Shown here: positions 52,179 to 61,406 of the stretch, one piece after another
How positions within the stretch are numbered: the first letter of the stretch is position 1
How the letters are laid out: each line of letters begins with the position of its first letter
NCBI GenBank assembly: GCA_003161435.1
Contig: PMOS01000031.1
Span: forward strand, 124,001-188,000
Origin: Vulcanimicrobiota bacterium
Lineage (GTDB): Bacteria > Vulcanimicrobiota > Vulcanimicrobiia > Vulcanimicrobiales > Vulcanimicrobiaceae
Length of the DNA: 64,000 bases
Reading direction: 5' to 3'
Translations under genes and position numbers: made by a program
The notes under the pieces: generated by a model
The model's input: the letters and a program-made list of their open reading frames with translations, nothing else
The model's database searches: none
Told to the model about the DNA's origin: nothing

Positions 52179-53198
52179 CGGGTCGACGACCAGCTGCGCG
52201 GACGTGAGCGCCGTCAGGCTCGCGTCGACCGAATTGTTCCGCTCCTCGGCGGCCAGCGCGATCATGACCTCGGTGATGCCGGCATCCCACTGCGTGCCGC
52301 GTCCGTCGCCCAGCGCCACGATCGCCTCGCTGTAGCTGAGCGCGCGGCGGTAGGGGCGGTCGCTGATCATCGCGTGGAACGAGTCGGCGACCGAGACGAT
52401 GCGCGACTCGAGCGAGATCTCGTCGCCGCGCATGCCGCGCGGGTAGCCGCGTCCGTCGAACCGCTCGTGGTGGGTCGCGACGATCGGCGCGTACTGGGCG
52501 AGGGCCGGGATCTGCGAGAGGATCTCGGCGCCGGACTCGGCGTGCCGCTTCATGATCTCCCACTCGCCGGGATCGAGCGCCGTCGGCTTGAGTAGGATCG
52601 CGTCGGGGACGCGGATCTTCCCGATGTCGTGCAGGACGCCGGCCTTCCCGACGCGCTCGACCATCACCGGCTCGAGGCCCATGCGGTTCGCGATGCGGCG
52701 ACCGAACTCACCGGTCGCGCGAGAGTGGTTGCACGTCGCGTCGTCGCGAGCGCGGAGCACCGCGAGCAGGCTCTGGATGGCGTTCTGCGGGGCGGTTTCG
52801 CGGTCGCCGGTGACGTCGTCCGCGATCTGGGCGCGGGCGCGACCCTTGACGATCTCGAGGAACACGACGACGGTCGCGAGGTCACCGTGATCGTTCTGCG
52901 CGAGCTCTTCGGCCGCGTCGCAGACGGCATCGATCATCGCGATCACGGCCGGCGTGGGGTGCGCCTGGCGGACCATGCGGGACCAATGGACGATGACGTC
53001 GGGAGTGCTCTCGGCCATCGCCTTGGCGAGGGCATGCACGAGCGTGCGCACGATCAGCGGCGACATGCAATCGATGTTGCGGCGCTTCATGCGCGCGACG
53101 ACGTCGTTCGCTACCTCGACGCGGCGTTCATCGAGCAGTTCGGCGATTTGGGCGCGGGTCGTGTGCAGCGCGTCCGCGAGGTGAGTGTCGTCGTGCAT
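52149..53198 (-). CDS. HD-GYP domain protein (putative c-di-GMP phosphodiesterase)
   Basis: A 349-residue soluble protein. The N-terminal ~145 residues are helical with no known sensor motif. The HD-GYP domain follows: HD at 190-191 in VLHDIGKIRVPDAILLKP, HHERFDGRGYPRGMRGDE at 243-260 with GYP at 251-253. The usual family residue pattern HHE...DGxGYP is intact, so it should hydrolyse c-di-GMP or a related dinucleotide. It lies 70 bases after a small hypothetical gene, and the LuxR gene is further upstream on the same strand. Confidence 0.9.
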   Translation of the reverse strand: MHDDTHLADALHTTRAQIAELLDERRVEVANDVVARMKRRNIDCMSPLIVRTLVHALAKAMAESTPDVIVHWSRMVRQAHPTPAVIAMIDAVCDAAEELAQNDHGDLATVVVFLEIVKGRARAQIADDVTGDRETAPQNAIQSLLAVLRARDDATCNHSRATGEFGRRIANRMGLEPVMVERVGKAGVLHDIGKIRVPDAILLKPTALDPGEWEIMKRHAESGAEILSQIPALAQYAPIVATHHERFDGRGYPRGMRGDEISLESRIVSVADSFHAMISDRPYRRALSYSEAIVALGDGRGTQWDAGITEVMIALAAEERNNSVDASLTALTSAQLVVDPLRLTGDLRG

Positions 53199-53268
53199 GC
53201 TTTGTAGATCCGTCTAGCAGCTTGCAGGGAGTGGTTGCGTTCGCGGCACGTCCGTGCCGCGGCGTTCT

Positions 53269-53637
53269 CTAGACCGCGAAGGCCGGCCGAACGGCCGCTT
53301 CGGTGAAGTCGTGGCGCAGACCGGCGAACACGTCGCGCTCGATCTGGGCGATCCGGTGGACGACGTCGTGGAGCCGGACCCGCGAGAGATCTTCCATCTC
53401 GTCGATCACGGTCTGGCCGGCGGCAGCGAGCACATCCTCGATGTCGCTGCACCATTCACCCACGCGGTGGACGAATTCCCGAAGCGGTTTGATGTCGCCC
53501 TGAAGGGCGCTGCGCACCAGAGACACGGCAGAATCGACGAGACACATAGTGTCCGCCGAGGGCGTCATCGAGGTACAGGTCCGAATGAACAGGTCGGTCT
53601 TGTCGACCGGGCGGCATTCCGTTGCTAGCTCGTACAT
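53269..53637 (-). CDS. Hypothetical helical protein
   Basis: A 122-residue soluble, mostly helical protein of no family I recognise. Cysteines occur at residues 8, 21, 32 and about 62. ATG 53637 is preceded by a good AAGGAAGGAC ribosome-binding site. A ten-codon ORF with its own strong site lies just upstream. Position between a LuxR regulator and an HD-GYP protein makes a signalling role conceivable, for instance a partner for the HD-GYP protein; nothing in the sequence shows it. Confidence 0.6.
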   Translation of the reverse strand: MYELATECRPVDKTDLFIRTCTSMTPSADTMCLVDSAVSLVRSALQGDIKPLREFVHRVGEWCSDIEDVLAAAGQTVIDEMEDLSRVRLHDVVHRIAQIERDVFAGLRHDFTEAAVRPAFAV

Positions 53638-53663
53638 GGTGTCCTTCCTTGGTCCCCGACGGG

Positions 53664-53696
53664 TTACATGTGGATGGGCGGGAGTGTCGGGGCCAT
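53664..53696 (-). CDS. Possible leader peptide (10 codons)
   Basis: On the minus strand, ATG 53696 encodes MAPTLPPIHM and stops with TAA. A strong AGGAG lies seven bases ahead of the ATG. The ORF ends about 27 bases before the ATG of the 122-aa gene. The Pro-Pro-Ile motif could slow ribosomes, so a translational leader role is possible. No clear attenuator hairpin pair is seen downstream. Confidence 0.3.
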   Translation of the reverse strand: MAPTLPPIHM

Positions 53697-53833
53697 TTGG
53701 AGTCTCCTAAGAAACCGAACTTCGGTAGGCGGGGTGTGCACAGCATATGACTTGGCGGGATAACCCGCATGGGGCATACACCTCATCGGCGCCGCAAGGC
53801 CGCGCTACATCAAGGTTTTTTCTCGGTGCCGAC

Positions 53834-55324
53834 TTAGACATGAAGCCCGAGATCGCGCGCCCGCTGGATCGCCTGGGCCCGATTGGCCACGTGAAGCTTA
53901 GCGTAGATACTACCTACCTGGCGCTCGACCGTTTTACGTGACTTTCCAAGCGACATGGCGATCGTCGCGAGAGTCATGCCGTCAGGCAACGCCTTGAGCA
54001 CTTCCAACTCAGCTTCGGTCAGGGAGTGAGTCACCGGTCGCGCGGCGTTGGCCGCACGACACGCCGCGTTCACGAACTTGGCGTATCCCCGCATGACTGC
54101 CGGGGTCCGCTCCTCGTCCATCCCGGTGGCATCAATGATGGCCGCGAACCGCTGCTCGGGGTCGGCGAACCGCGAGAGCGCCCGCCGTCCGCGGATCGTG
54201 TCGCCGACTACGATGCAGACTGCCGCGGCGAGCAGCCGCGCGATCCGCCGGCGCCGGGTATCGATCAGCGGCTCGTTGACCGACCGCTCCGCGGTCTGGC
54301 TGATCGTTCGGCGCGCGATCCGCCGGGCGAGATCGGTGTGCCACGTCGACAGGGCGACGACCGCGAGGAGCGCGTCACACAGCGAGCGCTCCGGCAAACT
54401 CAGGTTCTCCGCGTTGTGCAGGGCCACCAGCCCGACACGGGCGGCTTCGAAGCGACCCTCCCACCCGTTGGGGAGCACCTCGGAGATCGTATAGGAGAAG
54501 CGCTCCCGATAATATTGCTCGTTCATCGGGCTGGCGAGGAGGCGGCCCCGAATCGACGCGACGCGACGCGCGTCGCCGGCCTCCGCCGCAATGTCGAGCT
54601 GGGCGAGCACCCCCCAATTCTCGATCCCGGCATCCTCGGCGAGGTGCGCGCTCATCGTCGTTCGACGGGCGTAGAACCGAGCGAGATCGGCATCTCCCAG
54701 CCAGTCGTGCGTGATGACGTACAGAATCGTGTAGCAGATCGCGGCGCTGCGGTGCTGTTCCAGACGCTCGAAGAGGCGGGCGGCCTCCAGCGCGCGGTCC
54801 TGCGCCTCGTCGAAGTCCTCACGGGAGAACGCCGCCATCGCGGTCCGATAGAGGACGCGGCCGACGATGATCGGATTGTCCAGGGCTCGGCCCTGTTCGA
54901 GCGCCTCGAGCGCGAAGGACGCGCTGGCGACGTCGTCGCCCTGGCACGCCGCCACCGTCGCGCGTGACGCCGCGAACGCGGGCGCCAGCTCCGGCGCGCT
55001 CCCGTCACTCGAGTCGAGCGCCTCTTCCGCCTCGGTGAACCGATGGGTGTTGAGCAGCAGCGGGATCAGCAGGTCGAGCAGATACTCGCGCGCGCGGCCT
55101 TGGCAGTGCATCACCGCGCGCTGCAGCAATGCCAGGCCGCCGGGAAGATCTCCCTCGACCACGGACTTCATCGAGCGGAGTCCGATCGCGATCGGATCGC
55201 GCAGCCTGGCGGACGCAGGGAAGCGGGCCAGGGCCGCGTCTATCTCGGCACGTCGACCTTCAGCGGCGATATTGTAGAACTGCTCGAGCGTGAGCCCATG
55301 CTCATGCCCCCGCCCACTCACCAT
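53834..55324 (-). CDS. LuxR-family transcriptional regulator
   Basis: A 496-residue regulator. Residues 1 to about 420 are helical, TPR-like in character, with no receiver or ATPase motif. The C-terminus is a LuxR/GerE HTH: SLTEAELEVLKALPDGMTLA, then SLGKSRKTVERQVGSIYAKL and NRAQAIQRARDLGL at about 434-496. It resembles the C-terminal half of MalT-like regulators without the NB-ARC domain. It is encoded about 110 bases downstream of the EmrAB-type efflux pair and may regulate it, but no operator is visible. Confidence 0.88.
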   Translation of the reverse strand: MVSGRGHEHGLTLEQFYNIAAEGRRAEIDAALARFPASARLRDPIAIGLRSMKSVVEGDLPGGLALLQRAVMHCQGRAREYLLDLLIPLLLNTHRFTEAEEALDSSDGSAPELAPAFAASRATVAACQGDDVASASFALEALEQGRALDNPIIVGRVLYRTAMAAFSREDFDEAQDRALEAARLFERLEQHRSAAICYTILYVITHDWLGDADLARFYARRTTMSAHLAEDAGIENWGVLAQLDIAAEAGDARRVASIRGRLLASPMNEQYYRERFSYTISEVLPNGWEGRFEAARVGLVALHNAENLSLPERSLCDALLAVVALSTWHTDLARRIARRTISQTAERSVNEPLIDTRRRRIARLLAAAVCIVVGDTIRGRRALSRFADPEQRFAAIIDATGMDEERTPAVMRGYAKFVNAACRAANAARPVTHSLTEAELEVLKALPDGMTLATIAMSLGKSRKTVERQVGSIYAKLHVANRAQAIQRARDLGLHV

Positions 55325-55433
55325 GGTCGTTTGTCAGAGGCCTCCGGCGGCCGATTGAGGTCAAACTTACCGACGGCAGCTTGATCTCCTGTCTTCCGCT
55401 TGCCGCTCGGCGTACCGGTGACGCCGCCGGCGA

Positions 55434-56804
55434 TCAACGCGTGACGACAGCAGTCTCGACGGCGGTGCCTGGCCGGAACACGCACGACCCGCCACTCGGC
55501 GGCAAAGCGATGCGGACTCCCACACGCTGCGCGACCTTGACGAAGTTCGTCGGCGCCGAGAGCGTCGGCAGCGTCGAAAGCGCATTCTGCGCGATCGGCG
55601 CGAAGCCGATCACCTTCCCGCGGACCTTGGCGCCGCCGCAGGCGTCGACCGAGATCTCGACCGGCATCCCGGCACGGATCCGGTTGAGCTGCGTCTCCTT
55701 ATAGTTGGCGGTGACGTAGATGCGCTTGGCCGGCGAGAGGGTGACGATCTGCTGGCCGATGGTGAGCGTCTGCCCTTCCTCGGCGTCACGCGCCGAGACC
55801 CAGCCGTCGACCGGCGCGACGATTCGGGTGGCATCCAGGGCGAGTTGCGCCAACCGGACTTGCGCGGCCATCGCGTCGGCCTGGGACTGAGCTGCATCCG
55901 CCGCGTCCTGCTTGTTCACGATGCGTGAGGGCGCGGCGACTTCGGAGATCTTCGCCTCGGCGATCGGTACTTGAGCCGCGGACGCGGACGTACCGCTCTG
56001 GGCCGCGGCGACGTTGGCGCGCTGTTGCGCGAGGGTGGCGACGGCGGTTTCGACCGCCGATTGGGCCGCCGTGCGCTGCGCGACGACGGCGTCGTACGTA
56101 CTCTGGGCCGCCGAGAGCGCGGCCACGGCGGTGTCGAGGGCCGAGGCCGCGACGTAACCCTGGCGTTCGAGCGTCGCGTTGCGATCGCGGTCGGACTGCG
56201 CTTTGTGGAGTGCCTCCAGAGCGCCCGGGACGGCGGCGTTCGCGGCGACGAGCTGCGCGCGGGCCGACGTCACCTGAGCTTCGGCGACGGCGATCCCGCG
56301 CATCGCCGCATCGGCTTGCGACTGCGCCAGCGACACCGACTTGCGCGCGGCGTCGACCCCACCGGTCTGTTCGCGAACCTGCGCCGACTCGAGCTCCGAT
56401 TCGAGGGAGGTCGCGTGACGCGCAGCGTTCGTCGTCGCGCGGAGCGCGACGAGATTCTGCTGCGCGAGGTCGAGCGCGGCCCGCTCGTTGGCGTCGTCGA
56501 GTACGACCAGCAGCTGACCGCGGCGCACGAACTGGTTTTCGTCGACCAGCACCCGGGCGACCCGTTCCGAAACCTTTGCGGTGACGAACACCGGATCGGT
56601 ATCGATCATCGCGTCGTCGGTGTAGACGCGAACGCGGTCGTAGAGCAGCCAATGACCGGTGAAGTAGACCGCCGCACCGACCGCGATCGCCGCCAACGCG
56701 ATCTGCAGCCAAGGCGAACGACGCGGCGCTACCCGTCCGCCGCTGCGCGGTGGCGGCGGCGGTTCCGCCAGGGAATCTTCGGGGAGATCGGTGGTCGTTC
56801 TCAT
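55434..56804 (-). CDS. HlyD-family efflux adaptor (EmrA-like)
   Basis: ATG 56804 overlaps the EmrB-like stop (ATGA). The protein is 456 residues with one membrane helix at about 36-54, then VYTDDAMIDTDPVFVTAKVS, typical of the EmrA N-terminal beta region. A long Ala/Gln-rich coiled-coil hairpin (~110-310) contains the usual tip, and RIVAPVDGWVSARDAEEGQT is the return to the lipoyl domain. It should bridge the inner-membrane pump to an outer-membrane channel. No TolC-like gene is in the window. Confidence 0.88.
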   Translation of the reverse strand: MRTTTDLPEDSLAEPPPPPRSGGRVAPRRSPWLQIALAAIAVGAAVYFTGHWLLYDRVRVYTDDAMIDTDPVFVTAKVSERVARVLVDENQFVRRGQLLVVLDDANERAALDLAQQNLVALRATTNAARHATSLESELESAQVREQTGGVDAARKSVSLAQSQADAAMRGIAVAEAQVTSARAQLVAANAAVPGALEALHKAQSDRDRNATLERQGYVAASALDTAVAALSAAQSTYDAVVAQRTAAQSAVETAVATLAQQRANVAAAQSGTSASAAQVPIAEAKISEVAAPSRIVNKQDAADAAQSQADAMAAQVRLAQLALDATRIVAPVDGWVSARDAEEGQTLTIGQQIVTLSPAKRIYVTANYKETQLNRIRAGMPVEISVDACGGAKVRGKVIGFAPIAQNALSTLPTLSAPTNFVKVAQRVGVRIALPPSGGSCVFRPGTAVETAVVTR

Positions 56805-58363
56805 GCTGGGTCGGCCTTCGTCTTCGGCACCAGATAGAACAATACCAGGAAAGGCACGGAAACGACGAACAGCAGCGCGACGATCACGAACGTCTCGGAG
56901 TACGCTGCCGACGTCGCGGCCCGTGCCACGAGCTCCTGAAGGACCGTCACCGACGCCGTCGAGGCGTCGGCGGTCGAGTAACCGTGGGCGATGAACCAGC
57001 GGTTGATCGCCGCCATTCCGGGATCGCTCATCGACGTCCCATGCCGGACGCCGCTTGCGGTGAGCGTCGTCGCCGCGATGCGCATCCGCACGATGAGCGT
57101 GCCCAAGATCGCGTACCCCAAGCCCGCGCCGAACTGTCGGGTGAGGCTTCCCAACCCCGATGCGGCGTCGACCAATCGCTTGGGCACGTGCGACATCATC
57201 AGAACGTTGAGCGGCACGAACAGCAGCCCGAGGCCAAGTCCCTGAATGAAGCGCGGCAGCAGCGCGGGGGCGAATCCCGAGCGGTCGCCGAGATAGGCAA
57301 ACCAAAAGGTTCCGGCCGCGCAGAGCATGAGGCTCGCGGCGGCGATGAGTGCGGGCGGTACAATCTTGCTGATACGACCAGACAACTCGGTGCCGACGAT
57401 GCTGCCGAGCGCCGTCGGAACCATGATGTAACCGGCGAAGTCAGGCGCGTAGTGGAGCACGTCTTGCATGTAGAGCGGCGTGATCAGCGCGCTACCGGTA
57501 AAGCCGACACCCGTGATGAGCGCGAGCACGATCCCGATCGCGTACGATGGGATCGCGAGCGGCTTGAGATCGACCAACGGGACCGCCGCGGTGATCTGCA
57601 TCCGAACGAAGACGAACAACGCGATGCACGCGACCACCGTCGCCGTCGTGATCTGCGCGTCGGCGAACCATTCGCGGCGCGGACCTTCTTGCACGACGAA
57701 TTGCAGCGCGGCGAAGCCGGTGATCATGACGGCCAGCGACGTCCAATCGAACGGGCTGCGTTCGCCGCGCTCGGTCTGATCGCGCAGTACGGCGGAGACG
57801 AGGAAAAATGCACCGATCCCGAGCGGCACGTTGATGATGAAGATCCAAGGCCAGGCGCTGTTGGCGAGGATCCAGCCGCCGAGCGCCGGTCCCAGCGCGG
57901 GACCCGCCATGACCGCCACGCCGTAGACGCGAAATGCGGATGCGAGATCGCCGTGCGGATACGCATCGACGAGCGCGGCCATGGCGAGCGGCAGCATGAG
58001 CCCGCCGCCGACCCCTTGCACGAAGCGCATGGCGATGAGCTCGACGAGCGATTGCGACGTCGCGCAGAGCAGCGAGCCGACGGTGAACAGCACGATCGAC
58101 GCCAGAAAGGCTCGCTTTCGGCCGAGATTCGTCGCCAGCCAGCCGGTCAGCGGCATCACGAAGATCGCCGCCACCACGTAGATCGACGAGATCCAGGACG
58201 CTTCGTCGATCGTCGCGCCCAGGTTGCCGGCAATCGTGTCGAGGCCGACGTTCACTATCGTCCCGTCAATGAGCGCCATCCAGCTCGGTATGAGCACGGC
58301 GAGCGTGACGAGTCGCAGGTAGGACTTCGACCCCCGAACAGTCCCCGAGGTCATTCGCCGCAT
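56801..58363 (-). CDS. DHA2-family MFS multidrug transporter (EmrB-like)
   Basis: About 520 residues with 14 hydrophobic helices. ALIDGTIVNVGLDTIAGNLG, GWLATNLGRKRAFL, RFVQGVGGGLMLPLAMAALV and GPALGPALGGWIL are conserved motifs (D, A, B and C) of DHA2/EmrB pumps. Two starts nine bases apart, ATG 58363 and ATG 58354, fit equally. Its stop overlaps the EmrA-like start. The divergent DUF1003 gene begins 67 bases away. Confidence 0.9.
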   Translation of the reverse strand: MRRMTSGTVRGSKSYLRLVTLAVLIPSWMALIDGTIVNVGLDTIAGNLGATIDEASWISSIYVVAAIFVMPLTGWLATNLGRKRAFLASIVLFTVGSLLCATSQSLVELIAMRFVQGVGGGLMLPLAMAALVDAYPHGDLASAFRVYGVAVMAGPALGPALGGWILANSAWPWIFIINVPLGIGAFFLVSAVLRDQTERGERSPFDWTSLAVMITGFAALQFVVQEGPRREWFADAQITTATVVACIALFVFVRMQITAAVPLVDLKPLAIPSYAIGIVLALITGVGFTGSALITPLYMQDVLHYAPDFAGYIMVPTALGSIVGTELSGRISKIVPPALIAAASLMLCAAGTFWFAYLGDRSGFAPALLPRFIQGLGLGLLFVPLNVLMMSHVPKRLVDAASGLGSLTRQFGAGLGYAILGTLIVRMRIAATTLTASGVRHGTSMSDPGMAAINRWFIAHGYSTADASTASVTVLQELVARAATSAAYSETFVIVALLFVVSVPFLVLFYLVPKTKADPA

Positions 58364-58430
58364 TCTACCCGATTGCGCGCGACAAAGGAAGAGCCGGGGG
58401 GTTCGCACCGGATGCGGGTACGCGCCTACG

Positions 58431-58973
58431 GTGAACCAGAACGAACTTTCCGGCCAGATCGACAGCGCCATCGAATCGATCGCCGAGCTCGAGCGCAAGG
58501 CGCTCGCGAGCGCTTCTTTGCAGCAGCGCGCGATCGAGCGCTTCACGCTGGCCGTCGGGCGACCGCGCACGATCTCGTACGTCCTGCTCTTCGTCGTTGC
58601 CTGGATCGCGGTCAACGGCATCCTCGTGGCGAGCGGGCGCTCCGCCTTCGACGCGCCGCCGTTTCCGTGGCTGATCGGGGTGCTGCAGTTGGCCGCGCTG
58701 CTGATGACCGTGGTGATCTTGACGACCGAGAACCGGATGAGCGAGATCGAGGAACAGCGCTCGCGGCTGCACCTGCAGATCAGCATCCTGGCCGAGCGCA
58801 AGACCGCGAAGATTGTGTCGTTGCTGGAAGAGTTGCGCTACGATATGCCGTCGGTGCCGAACCGCGACGACCCCGAAGCGCAGGAGATGACGCGCGCCAC
58901 CAACCCGCATCAGGTCGCCGAACAGCTCGAAAAACGCGCCCCGGCGCGCAGCGACGACGAACAACAGCAATAA
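58431..58973 (+). CDS. DUF1003 membrane protein
   Basis: GTG 58431 gives 180 residues. Two hydrophobic helices (about 49-69 and 80-101) are connected by a short loop with APPFPWLIGVLQLAALLMTV. The pattern of FTLAVGRPRTISYVLLFVVA before, and NRMSEIEEQRSRLHLQISIL after, is that of DUF1003, a two-helix family of unknown function. A likely intrinsic terminator follows about 100 bases after the stop. Confidence 0.85.
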   Translation: MNQNELSGQIDSAIESIAELERKALASASLQQRAIERFTLAVGRPRTISYVLLFVVAWIAVNGILVASGRSAFDAPPFPWLIGVLQLAALLMTVVILTTENRMSEIEEQRSRLHLQISILAERKTAKIVSLLEELRYDMPSVPNRDDPEAQEMTRATNPHQVAEQLEKRAPARSDDEQQQ

Positions 58974-59069
58974 GCGGTCGATTGCTCGGGCGCTGGGCCG
59001 CCCCGGCGGATGGAACGGGCTGCGGGGTGGAGGAGCGAACCCCTCGGGAACGAACCCGGGGCAGGTCGC

Positions 59070-59095
59070 GCGGAGGCACTCGGTCTCCGCCTTTT
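59070..59095 (+). terminator. Probable intrinsic terminator
   Basis: GCGGAG and CTCCGC pair around a nine-base loop (59070-59075 with 59085-59090), followed by CTTTT. It lies after the DUF1003 gene and 25 bases before the PpiC lipoprotein start, so it could terminate the former or act as an attenuator of the latter. Confidence 0.5.
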
Positions 59096-59120
59096 CACGT
59101 CATCCCCTGACGGAGTTCCG

Positions 59121-60137
59121 ATGTCCCGTACACACCGCGTCGTCGCCGCGCTCGGCACCGCAGCCCTCTGCACCTCACTCGCCGCTTGCAGCGGCGGTGG
59201 ATCCGGCGGCGCCAACATCGCCGCGGTCAATGGCCAGGCCATCACCCGGGCCGACTTCGATCACAAGCTCGAGTCGAGCCCGGCTGCCAAGCAGATCTTG
59301 AATCAGATGGTTCAGCAGAGCCTGATCGACCAGTACGCGCGCGACAAGAAGATCGACGTCAGCCAGGCCGACATCGACAAGAAGGAAGCCGAGACGCGGG
59401 CCAAATTCCCCCCCGGCCAGTTCGAGCAGATCCTCAAGAACCAGGGGCTCAGCGAAGCCGACGTCCAGCAGATCCTGCGCCAGCAGCTCATCTTGGAGAA
59501 GGCCGTCGCGCCGCAAGTCCACGTCAGCGACGCCGACATCAAAGCGTACTTCGACAAGAACCACGCGGTGTTCGACAAGCCGGAGCAAGTGAAAGCGCGG
59601 CACATCCTCGTCGCCGATCTCCCGAAGGCGAACGAAGTGCTTGCCAAGCTCAAGGCCGGCGGCAGCTGGGACGCGTTGGCGAAGCAGTACTCGACCGATC
59701 CCGCCAGCAAGGACAAGGGCGGTGAGCTCGGCTACTTCGGCCGCGGCCAGATGGTCCCGCAGTTCCAGGACGCCGCCTTCGGCGCCAAGGTCGGGCAGAT
59801 CATCGGACCGATCAAGTCGCCCTTCGGATACCACATCATCGAGGTCGAGGACAAGAAGCCGGCAGTGAAGGCCTCCTTGGCGAGCGCTCACGATCAGATC
59901 AAGCAGCAGCTCACCCAGCAGGCAGAGCAGCAGCAGTACCCGATCTTCTTGCAGCAGCTGCGCGGCGCTGCCAAGATCGATGTCTACGACGACCGCTACA
60001 AGGACCTGTTCCCGCCGGTCACCCCCGTACCGCCGCCGGCGAGCGGAGCGCCCGCACCCGCAAGCGCAGCACCGGCAGCCGCGAGCGCAGCACCGGCGCC
60101 CGCTACCGCAGCGCCTTCGCCGGCCGCGACGAAGTAA
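59121..60137 (+). CDS. Peptidyl-prolyl isomerase lipoprotein (PrsA/SurA-like, parvulin type)
   Basis: ATG 59121 (GGAG five bases ahead) starts a 338-residue lipoprotein with signal VVAALGTAALCTSLAAC and the lipobox cysteine at 23. A SurA-like N-terminal helical region (TRADFDHKLESSPAAKQILN) is followed by the PpiC/parvulin domain with VKARHILVADLPKANEVLAK, GELGYFGRGQMVPQFQDAAF and IKSPFGYHIIEVEDKK. The last ~60 residues are Pro/Ala/Ser-rich. It should fold proteins outside the cytoplasmic membrane; barrel proteins such as the LptD-like pair are plausible clients. Confidence 0.88.
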   Translation: MSRTHRVVAALGTAALCTSLAACSGGGSGGANIAAVNGQAITRADFDHKLESSPAAKQILNQMVQQSLIDQYARDKKIDVSQADIDKKEAETRAKFPPGQFEQILKNQGLSEADVQQILRQQLILEKAVAPQVHVSDADIKAYFDKNHAVFDKPEQVKARHILVADLPKANEVLAKLKAGGSWDALAKQYSTDPASKDKGGELGYFGRGQMVPQFQDAAFGAKVGQIIGPIKSPFGYHIIEVEDKKPAVKASLASAHDQIKQQLTQQAEQQQYPIFLQQLRGAAKIDVYDDRYKDLFPPVTPVPPPASGAPAPASAAPAAASAAPAPATAAPSPAATK

Positions 60138-60166
60138 GGCCTCCCGCGGGGAAGCCAAGGTGAACG

Positions 60167-60200
60167 CGCGAGGCGGGAGTCGGAACGACCCCGCCTCGCG
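60167..60200 (+). promoter_or_regulatory. Perfect 11-bp hairpin before mazG
   Basis: CGCGAGGCGGG (60167-60177) pairs perfectly with CCCGCCTCGCG (60190-60200) around a 12-base loop. It is followed by AACTTCCC, not by a T run, and lies 15 bases before the mazG GTG. It could terminate transcription of the PpiC gene or hinder ribosome access to mazG. Confidence 0.5.
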
Positions 60201-60215
60201 AACTTCCCGGGCATC

Positions 60216-61406
60216 GTGATCCGCATCGTTGGCCTCGGACCGGGCGACCCGGGCCTGCTCACCCTGGGCAGCCGCGAGGCGCTTCGGGCGGTCGGCCGCG
60301 CCGCGACCGTCCTCGCCCCACCGGAGCTCGTCCGGTTTCTCGAGAGCGACGGGATCGCGATCGAGCGCAGCTTGATCGCCGATCAAGGGCTCTTCTTGCG
60401 CGGCTCGACCGAAGTGATCGACGTCTTCGCCGATCGGATCGACGAGCGCGACTTGGGGCTGGGCGTGCTCGGCAACCCGTTGTCGGACTTCTTGGGGTTG
60501 CCGATTCTGCTGCGCGCGCTCGACCGTCGCAAGATCACGGCCGAGATCGTCCCGGGGATGCCGCGCGCGACGCTCTCCGCGTCGATCACCATGCCGCTCG
60601 TCCCGCTGCCGCCCGGGTCGACCCATCACACGTGGGACGACTTGGTCGAGATCATGGCGCGGCTGCGCCGTTCGTGCCCGTGGGACCGCGAGCAGACGCA
60701 CGCGTCGCTCGTGCGCTATCTCATAGAGGAGGCGTACGAGGTCGTCGACGCGATCGAGCACGGCACCGACGGCGAGTTGTGCGAGGAGCTCGGCGATCTG
60801 CTGTTCCAGATCGTCTTTCACTCGCAGCTGGCGACCGAGCGCGGGAAGTTCTCGGTCGCCGACGTGATCGACGGGCTCTCCGACAAGATGATCCGCCGCC
60901 ACCCGCACGTCTTCGGCGACGTCGCCGTCGCCGACGTCGCGGGCGTGTGGGCGAACTGGGAGGCGCTCAAGTCACAAGAGGCCACCGGGCAGTCGCGCAC
61001 GTCGAAGCTCGACGGGATCCCGGCCCACATGGGCGCGCTGCAGCGCGGCCAAAAGATGCAAGAGAAAGCCGCGCGCGTCGGATTCGACTGGACGAATGTT
61101 CGCCAGATCACCGAGAAGCTGGCCGAGGAGCTGCGCGAGTTCGCCGACGCGCGCTACAACGCGGGGCTGCTCCCGGCCGAAGACCCGCACGTGCGCGAAG
61201 AGCTCGGCGACGTGCTGTTCACCGTGGTGAACCTCGCCCGCCGGCTCGGGATCGACGCCGAAGGCGCGATGCGCGACGCCAACGCGAAGTTCGAGCGCCG
61301 CTTCCGCTACATGGAAGCCTACGCGATCGCCAGCGGACGTCAGCTCGGCGACATGACGCTCGACGAGCTCGAGGATCTGTGGCAGCAGGCAAAGATCGCA
61401 GCGTGA
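60216..61406 (+). CDS. mazG: Nucleoside triphosphate pyrophosphohydrolase MazG
   Basis: GTG 60216 gives 396 residues. The N-terminal ~120 residues begin [18 protein letters not shown], the tetrapyrrole-methylase-like domain often fused to MazG (as in B. subtilis YabN). The MazG part has [20 protein letters not shown], the EExxE/ExxD metal motif around [19 protein letters not shown], and a second MazG repeat with [19 protein letters not shown]. The enzyme hydrolyses NTPs to NMP and pyrophosphate. The next gene overlaps it as GTGA. Confidence 0.93.
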   Translation: MIRIVGLGPGDPGLLTLGSREALRAVGRAATVLAPPELVRFLESDGIAIERSLIADQGLFLRGSTEVIDVFADRIDERDLGLGVLGNPLSDFLGLPILLRALDRRKITAEIVPGMPRATLSASITMPLVPLPPGSTHHTWDDLVEIMARLRRSCPWDREQTHASLVRYLIEEAYEVVDAIEHGTDGELCEELGDLLFQIVFHSQLATERGKFSVADVIDGLSDKMIRRHPHVFGDVAVADVAGVWANWEALKSQEATGQSRTSKLDGIPAHMGALQRGQKMQEKAARVGFDWTNVRQITEKLAEELREFADARYNAGLLPAEDPHVREELGDVLFTVVNLARRLGIDAEGAMRDANAKFERRFRYMEAYAIASGRQLGDMTLDELEDLWQQAKIAA

